From Tenacibaculum sp. 1_MG-2023 (lineage in GTDB: Bacteria; Bacteroidota; Bacteroidia; Flavobacteriales; Flavobacteriaceae): 64,000 nucleotides of DNA. Positions 59,776 to 64,000 of this stretch are shown piece by piece. Under the pieces are notes generated by a model that did not search any database, was not told where the DNA came from, and saw only the letters and a program-made list of their open reading frames with translations. The position numbers were made by a program, and so were the translations under genes. The stretch spans positions 80,261 to 144,260 of the forward strand of contig NZ_JAUORH010000007.1 in NCBI RefSeq assembly GCF_030547425.1, given 5' to 3'. The first letter of the stretch is position 1, and each line of letters opens with the position of its first letter.

Positions 59776-61092
59776 CTAGTATCTATAGTGTTCTGGTTTG
59801 TATGGACCTTCAACAGTTACACCAATATATTTCGCTTGGTCTTCACGTAACTCAGTTAACTCAACACCAATCTTAGCTAAGTGTAATTTTGCTACTTTTT
59901 CATCTAAATGTTTTGGTAACATATACACCTCATTTTTATACGCATCAGCATTATTCCATAACTCGATTTGCGCTAAAGTTTGGTTTGTAAATGAGTTAGA
60001 CATTACAAAACTTGGGTGCCCCGTAGCACAACCTAAGTTTACTAAACGTCCTTCAGCTAAAACAATAATGTCTTTTCCGTTAAGGTTATATTTATCAACT
60101 TGAGGTTTAATAGTATCTTTGGTACTACCATACTTTTCATTTAACCAACCCATTTGAATTTCGTTATCAAAGTGACCAATGTTACAAACAATTGTTTTGT
60201 CTTTCATTGCTTCAAAATGCTCAGCTCTTACGATATCTTTGTTACCAGTAGTAGTAATTACGATATCAGAATTACCAACAACCGTTTCTAGTTTTTTTAC
60301 TTCAAAACCATCCATAGCCGCTTGTAACGCACAAATAGGGTCAATTTCTGTAACAGTAACGATAGAACCAGCTCCTTTAAAAGAAGCAGCAGTACCTTTA
60401 CCAACATCTCCATAACCACAAACAGTTACGCGCTTACCAGCTAACATAATATCTGTTGCACGACGAATTGCATCTACAGCAGATTCTTTACATCCGTACT
60501 TATTATCAAACTTCGATTTAGTAACCGAGTCATTTACGTTAATCGCAGGCATAGGTAACGTTCCGTTTTTCATACGCTCGTATAAACGGTGTACCCCTGT
60601 AGTAGTTTCTTCAGATAAACCTTTAATTCCAGGAGCTAACTCAGGATATTTATCTAAAACCATATTGGTTAAATCTCCACCATCATCTAAAATCATGTTT
60701 AATGGCTTCTTGTCTTCTCCAAAAAATAATGTTTGCTCTATACACCAATCAAACTCCTCATCTGTAAGTCCCTTCCAAGCATACACAGGTGTTCCAGCAG
60801 CAGCAATAGCAGCAGCAGCTTGATCTTGCGTAGAGAAAATATTACAAGAACTCCAAGTAACCTCAGCACCTAAAGCTTGTAACGTTTCAATTAAAACCGC
60901 AGTTTGAATCGTCATGTGTAAACATCCTGCAATTCTTGCACCCTTTAAAGGTTGCTCATCTTTATACTCTTCGCGTAAACTCATTAACCCTGGCATTTCA
61001 GCTTCTGCCAATTCAATCTCTTTTCTTCCCCAATCAGCTAAAGAAATATCTTTAACTTTGTAAGGAACATATGTCGCGGTTTTTGTGCTCAT
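59776..61092 (-). CDS. ahcY: Adenosylhomocysteinase
   Basis: A 438-residue protein: [60 protein letters not shown]-binding [20 protein letters not shown], and the C-terminal [10 protein letters not shown]. It splits S-adenosylhomocysteine and so keeps methylation going. Length and motifs are complete. Confidence 0.98.
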   Translation of the reverse strand: MSTKTATYVPYKVKDISLADWGRKEIELAEAEMPGLMSLREEYKDEQPLKGARIAGCLHMTIQTAVLIETLQALGAEVTWSSCNIFSTQDQAAAAIAAAGTPVYAWKGLTDEEFDWCIEQTLFFGEDKKPLNMILDDGGDLTNMVLDKYPELAPGIKGLSEETTTGVHRLYERMKNGTLPMPAINVNDSVTKSKFDNKYGCKESAVDAIRRATDIMLAGKRVTVCGYGDVGKGTAASFKGAGSIVTVTEIDPICALQAAMDGFEVKKLETVVGNSDIVITTTGNKDIVRAEHFEAMKDKTIVCNIGHFDNEIQMGWLNEKYGSTKDTIKPQVDKYNLNGKDIIVLAEGRLVNLGCATGHPSFVMSNSFTNQTLAQIELWNNADAYKNEVYMLPKHLDEKVAKLHLAKIGVELTELREDQAKYIGVTVEGPYKPEHYRY

Positions 61093-61154
61093 ATTTTTGT
61101 ATATTTATGTATCTTAAATTTGAGTCGCAAAATTACGAAATAACTTTCTAAAAT

Positions 61155-61781
61155 ATGCCTCTTTACAAAACATTAACGGTAAACAACCATGCTAAAGCAT
61201 TGATTTGGAAGATTGAAGAATCTTTTGAACAACTTTCTAACGGCGTTTCTTTAACAAGCGGAAATCAACAAAGAGTAAATGGCATGAAGTCCGATTTACA
61301 CCAAAGAGGCTTCATGAGTGTACGTCACTTACTTAAAGAAGTTGGGTATACCGATGATGATTTACTGTATGATGGCTACGGCAAACCACACTTAAAAGAC
61401 GGCAAATTCATTTCAATCACCCATTCATTTACCTTTTCAGCAATAATTATTTCCGATACACAACCTGTGGGGATAGATATTGAAATGCAGCGCGACAAAA
61501 TTGTAAAAATCGCACACAAGTTTACTCCGATAGAAGAATACAAGTCCATAGCTAACCATGATGCTTTAGTAAGCAAACTTACCATTGTTTGGGGAGCCAA
61601 AGAAAGCTTGTATAAAATCTACGGAAAGAAAAAATTACGCTTCTTAGAAAACATTTATATTGAAGATTTTTCTTTTGAAACAAATGTAACCACTGGAAAA
61701 ATTTTGTATGAAGGACAAACCTCTGAGTACGACATCCACTTTTTAGAAATGGAAGGCTTTACCTGCGTATGTGCTTGTTAA
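61155..61781 (+). CDS. 4'-phosphopantetheinyl transferase superfamily protein
   Basis: A 208-residue protein with the Mg-binding motif VGIDIEMQRD and the WGAKESLYKIYGKKKL motif typical of Sfp-type transferases, which load the phosphopantetheine arm onto carrier proteins. The start at 61155 is divergent from ahcY. Whether it serves fatty acid synthesis or a secondary pathway cannot be told; no carrier or synthase gene is near. Confidence 0.9.
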   Translation: MPLYKTLTVNNHAKALIWKIEESFEQLSNGVSLTSGNQQRVNGMKSDLHQRGFMSVRHLLKEVGYTDDDLLYDGYGKPHLKDGKFISITHSFTFSAIIISDTQPVGIDIEMQRDKIVKIAHKFTPIEEYKSIANHDALVSKLTIVWGAKESLYKIYGKKKLRFLENIYIEDFSFETNVTTGKILYEGQTSEYDIHFLEMEGFTCVCAC

Positions 61782-61919
61782 ACACCTAGTTTGAAACTCC
61801 AAAACCTCGCAACTTTGCAACTATGAGACTTTGAAACTCTGCATCTTTGCAACTAAAAAACTCTACAACTCCAAAAAAACTCCCAAAACCTTTCCCACGC
61901 AACAACAACTTAACTTTAG
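61782..61919. repeat. Low-complexity AACT/TTTG-rich intergenic stretch
   Basis: A non-coding run in which short units of the form GAAACTC, GCAACTTTGCAACT and GACTTTGAAACTC recur irregularly, with long A/C-rich spacers. This style of degenerate CAACTTTG repeat is often seen between flavobacterial genes. No gene or stable hairpin was found. Confidence 0.5.
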
Positions 61920-61927
61920 TAACTTTG
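61920..61927 (+). promoter_or_regulatory. -7 box (TAACTTTG) of the thiamine-binding-like/PnuC/NadR-like operon
   Basis: Exact TAnnTTTG followed by C, predicting a leader of about 20 bases to 61951. It may derive from the TTTG-rich repeat in front of it. Confidence 0.5.
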
Positions 61928-61950
61928 CATCTTTCTAATTAGGAACAACC

Positions 61951-62211
61951 ATGAAAATATCCGTAGAATTGACCTTAAGTCCGCTTCAGAACGAATTTGA
62001 AGAACCCATTATCAATTTCATCAAAAAACTAAGAGCCTCTGGATTAACCGTGTTAGAAAATCCATTAAGTACGCAAGTATATGGAGATTATGATACCGTG
62101 ATGCATTTGGTGACTTCAGAATTAAAAAATGCCTTTGAATTAATTGACAACGGATTGCTATTCATGAAAATCGTAAAAACCGATCGCAGCGATTATGAGC
62201 CAACTTTTTGA
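61951..62211 (+). CDS. Thiamine-binding-like protein (MTH1187/YqgV family)
   Basis: An 86-residue protein: ISVELTLSPLQNEFEEPIIN start and VYGDYDTVMHLVTSELKNAF follow the small ferredoxin-like fold of the MTH1187/YkoF-type thiamine-binding family. No signal peptide. It overlaps the PnuC-family gene by 17 bases, so they are cotranscribed. Confidence 0.78.
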   Translation: MKISVELTLSPLQNEFEEPIINFIKKLRASGLTVLENPLSTQVYGDYDTVMHLVTSELKNAFELIDNGLLFMKIVKTDRSDYEPTF

Positions 62212-62827
62212 TTTCCTTTTTGGGCAGTATGCTGATTACAACCCTATTGATGTTTGGCTAGAAATTATCGCTGTTATCTTTGGGTTTTTATCCGTTTGGT
62301 ATTCTAAACAGAATAAAATTTGGGTATTCCCTACGGGGATGATAAGCACTGCTATTTTTGTGTACCTCTTGTTAAAATGGGAACTGTTAGGTGATATGAT
62401 GATTAACGGTTACTATTTTATGATGAGTGTATACGGTTGGTATATCTGGACTCGCAAAGTAGACGCCACCCATGTAACTCCTATCTCTAGAACCACACTT
62501 AAAGAAAAAAAACAAAGCGTAGCCATATTTGTAGCCACCTTAGTTTTTGTCTATGCTGTGTATACCGTTTTTGATAAATGGACAAGCTGGACAGCTTATG
62601 TAGACACCGTTACCACTGCCATTTTCTTTGTTGGAATGTGGCTCATGGCAAAACGAAAAATAGAAAACTGGATTTATTGGATTATTGGCGATATTATCTC
62701 CGTTCCACTGTACTTTTACAAAGGATTTACCTTTACTAGTTTTCAATATTTATTATTTACCTTTATTGCAATTGCAGGATATTTAGCATGGAAAAAGCAC
62801 TTACACAACAACCCATCAACCTTGTAA
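62195..62827 (+). CDS. PnuC-family vitamin transporter (nicotinamide riboside or thiamine)
   Basis: A 210-residue protein with about seven membrane helices: AVIFGFLSVWYSKQNKIWVF, GDMMINGYYFMMSVYGWYIW, KRKIENWIYWIIGDIISVP. PnuC proteins are facilitators that take up vitamins which are then trapped by phosphorylation. A kinase-like gene follows, overlapping by 40 bases. A thiamine-binding-like gene lies in front, so the substrate is ambiguous: nicotinamide riboside (PnuC) or thiamine (PnuT). Confidence 0.88.
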   Translation: MSQLFDFLFGQYADYNPIDVWLEIIAVIFGFLSVWYSKQNKIWVFPTGMISTAIFVYLLLKWELLGDMMINGYYFMMSVYGWYIWTRKVDATHVTPISRTTLKEKKQSVAIFVATLVFVYAVYTVFDKWTSWTAYVDTVTTAIFFVGMWLMAKRKIENWIYWIIGDIISVPLYFYKGFTFTSFQYLLFTFIAIAGYLAWKKHLHNNPSTL

Positions 62828-63441
62828 AGGTGGTATTATTTGGACCTGAAAGCACAGGAAAAACAACGCTTTCTGGTCAGTTAGCACGTCATTACAATAC
62901 GGTTTGGGCACCCGAATTTGCGCGTGAATACTTGCAAGACAAATGGAATAACGAACGTAAAACTTGTGAACAACACGATTTAATTCCGATTGCTGAAGGG
63001 CAAATGGACTTGGAAAATGAATTGGCTAAAAAAGCGGATAAAGTACTCATCTGTGATACCGATTTGTTAGAAACCAAAGTATATTCTGAAGCGTATTATG
63101 GCGGATTCGTAGATCCGAAATTAGATGAGGCTGCCATTGAAAACACTTACGATATTTATTTTTTAACCTATATCGATACGCCTTGGGAAGCGGATGATTT
63201 ACGCGACAGACCCGAGCAACGTTTGGAAATGTTTAAAGCCTTTGAAAATGCGTTGAAAAAACACAACCGTCCGTATGTGTTGTTAAAAGGAGACAAAGAA
63301 ACTCGATTGAAAAAAGCAGTGGAAATTATTGATGCCTTACTCACTAAAAAAGAAAGCTTATACTCTTTTTCCGACACCCTTAATGATTTAGACATGCACT
63401 TCATGCACCAATCACCCGACACGCCTAATTACGATATGTAA
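62788..63441 (+). CDS. NadR-like nucleoside/vitamin kinase (AAA P-loop)
   Basis: A 217-residue protein: P-loop GPESTGKT at 19-26, then WAPEFAREYLQDKW, VLICDTDLLETKVYSEAYYG and DDLRDRPEQRLEMFKAFENA. This is the ribosylnicotinamide kinase half of NadR without the nucleotidyltransferase half. It would trap imported nicotinamide riboside as the mononucleotide. The ATG lies 40 bases inside pnuC; a GTG at 62830 just after the pnuC stop is an alternative but would cut into the P-loop strand. This kinase type is often linked to PnuC. Confidence 0.85.
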   Translation: MEKALTQQPINLVKVVLFGPESTGKTTLSGQLARHYNTVWAPEFAREYLQDKWNNERKTCEQHDLIPIAEGQMDLENELAKKADKVLICDTDLLETKVYSEAYYGGFVDPKLDEAAIENTYDIYFLTYIDTPWEADDLRDRPEQRLEMFKAFENALKKHNRPYVLLKGDKETRLKKAVEIIDALLTKKESLYSFSDTLNDLDMHFMHQSPDTPNYDM

Positions 63442-63492
63442 GTATCGCTAAACGTCATTCCGTATTTCATGTCATTACTATAATAGATAAAC

Positions 63493-63606
63493 GTCATTTC
63501 GACCAGAGGGAGAAATCTGCTTAATTCTAGTTACAAACACTATTGAAAATTCCTAACACTCAACTAAAAGATTTCTCACTTCCGTTGCTCTACAGTTCGA
63601 AATGAC
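63493..63606. repeat. Inverted-repeat element, copy 1
   Basis: Starts GTCATTTCGACCAGAGGGAG and ends TTCGAAATGAC, so the ends form an imperfect inverted repeat with the word GAGAAATCT facing AGATTTCTC. It is preceded by a 20-base lead-in (63473-63492) that recurs before copy 3. Confidence 0.85.
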
Positions 63607-63615
63607 GTACGTTTT

Positions 63616-63730
63616 GTCATTTCGAGCGATAGCGAGAAATCTGCTTAATTCTAGTTACAAACACTCTTGAAAACTCCTAACTCTCAACTAAAAGATTTCT
63701 CACTTCCGTTCCACTACAGTTCGAAATGAC
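63616..63730. repeat. Inverted-repeat element, copy 2
   Basis: GTCATTTCGAGCGATAGCGA start, TTCGAAATGAC end. About 123 bases from copy 1 start to copy 2 start. It differs from copy 1 at scattered positions (for example CTCTTGAAAACTCC for CTATTGAAAATTCC). Confidence 0.85.
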
Positions 63731-63737
63731 AAGTTCC

Positions 63738-63813
63738 GTCATTGCGAGGGAAACGAAGCAATCTGCTTGTCTACAAAAAGATAACCACGTCGTTAGCACT
63801 CCTCGTTATGACG
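63738..63813. repeat. Second type of palindromic element
   Basis: Starts GTCATTGCGAGGGAAACGAA and ends CTCGTTATGACG. It is a different intergenic palindrome family (GTCATTGCGAGG type) nested between copies 2 and 3 of the first element. It is partly decayed. Confidence 0.6.
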
Positions 63814-63852
63814 AACCAAAAAAACATACCGTTATTACTATAATAGATAAAC

Positions 63853-63967
63853 GTCATTTCGAGCGATAGCGAGAAATCTGCTTAATTCTAGTTACAAACA
63901 CTATTGAAAATTCCTAACACTCAACTAAAAGATTTCTCACTTCCGTTGCTCTACAGTTCGAAATGAC
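63853..63967. repeat. Inverted-repeat element, copy 3
   Basis: Same structure as copies 1 and 2. The stretch from 63833 repeats that from 63473 at a period of exactly 360 bases (nearly identical sequence), so the whole copy1-copy2-spacer block appears to have been duplicated in tandem. Confidence 0.85.
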
Positions 63968-63976
63968 GTACGTTTT

Positions 63977-64000
63977 GTCATTTCGAGCGATAGCGAGAAA
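63977..64000. repeat. Inverted-repeat element, copy 4, cut by the window end
   Basis: Begins GTCATTTCGAGCGATAGCGA like copy 2, at the spacing predicted by the 360-base duplication. The remainder lies outside the window. Confidence 0.8.

Noticed and set aside
61782..61950. A TPP riboswitch in front of the thiamine-binding-like gene.
   Set aside because: The conserved CUGAGA and ACCUGA-type elements with their stems were not found. The stretch is repetitive and A/C-rich instead.
63493..64000. A CRISPR array.
   Set aside because: Repeat units are over 110 bases, are themselves palindromic and follow each other without unique spacers of regular length. No cas gene is near.

Overview
The window is about 64 kb of an AT-rich genome from the Bacteroidota, almost certainly a marine Flavobacteriaceae (a Tenacibaculum-like genus fits, but the genus cannot be fixed from this sequence). 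The signs are the gliding-motility ATPase GldA, a DUF5686 outer-membrane protein with a carboxypeptidase-like plug, the etfB-etfA / bifunctional nuclease / NupC / thyA / folA neighbourhood, and promoters of the Bacteroidota type (TTG, about 19 bases, TAnnTTTG) with little Shine-Dalgarno signal. No rRNA, tRNA, CRISPR array, transposase or integrase was recognised.

Layout. (1) Positions 2-2363: the 3' end of dnaE and a small unknown gene. (2) Positions 2370-32128, all on the minus strand and nearly gap-free: a complete extracellular contractile injection system (eCIS, Afp/PVC/AlgoCIS-like) of about 30 kb. In transcription order it encodes the cap (DUF4255), a probable cap adaptor, one large sheath protein, two tube proteins, DUF5908, a LysM tube/baseplate adaptor, a VgrG/gpD-like spike, a PAAR tip, a gp25-like wedge, two baseplate-J-type wedge proteins, a 1705-residue PKD-type protein in the fibre slot, the tape measure, two cargo-type DUF4157 proteins, a small immunity-like protein, an AAA+ ATPase and an M15-like peptidase. 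(3) Positions 32446-41781: gldA, folA, a small gene and thyA, then a DtxR/MntR-type regulator divergent from a superoxide dismutase operon, a lone double-glycine leader peptide gene, nupC, a bifunctional nuclease and etfA/etfB. (4) Positions 41995-63441: mostly core genes, namely pyruvate dehydrogenase E1 beta, DUF5686, soluble and membrane pyrophosphatases, a pabB-lipoprotein-hydrolase-tilS-dsbD run, DUF4126, a frameshifted secreted-protein gene, yifB/comM, a TlpA-like lipoprotein, ferritin, ahcY, a phosphopantetheinyl transferase and a thiamine-binding-like / PnuC / NadR-like trio. (5) Positions 63442-64000: an array of imperfect inverted repeats.

How it fits together. The eCIS is the exceptional part. 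The structural genes should build a free, phage-tail-like syringe. The 1660-residue cargo carries the DUF4157 loading-type N-terminus and ends in what looks like a beta-beta-alpha-metal DNA/RNA endonuclease (Ser-His-Leu-Ile-Ala-Asp motif). The 181-residue gene directly behind it sits where an immunity gene would sit, which would suggest an antibacterial or self-toxic payload rather than a purely anti-eukaryotic one. The second DUF4157 protein has the same N-terminal module but a short cysteine-rich C-terminus of unknown function. A second regulatory story lies at 35750-37080: a DtxR/MntR-type repressor gene, a perfect palindrome between the two promoter boxes of the divergent operon, and an Fe-type superoxide dismutase with two small unknown proteins.
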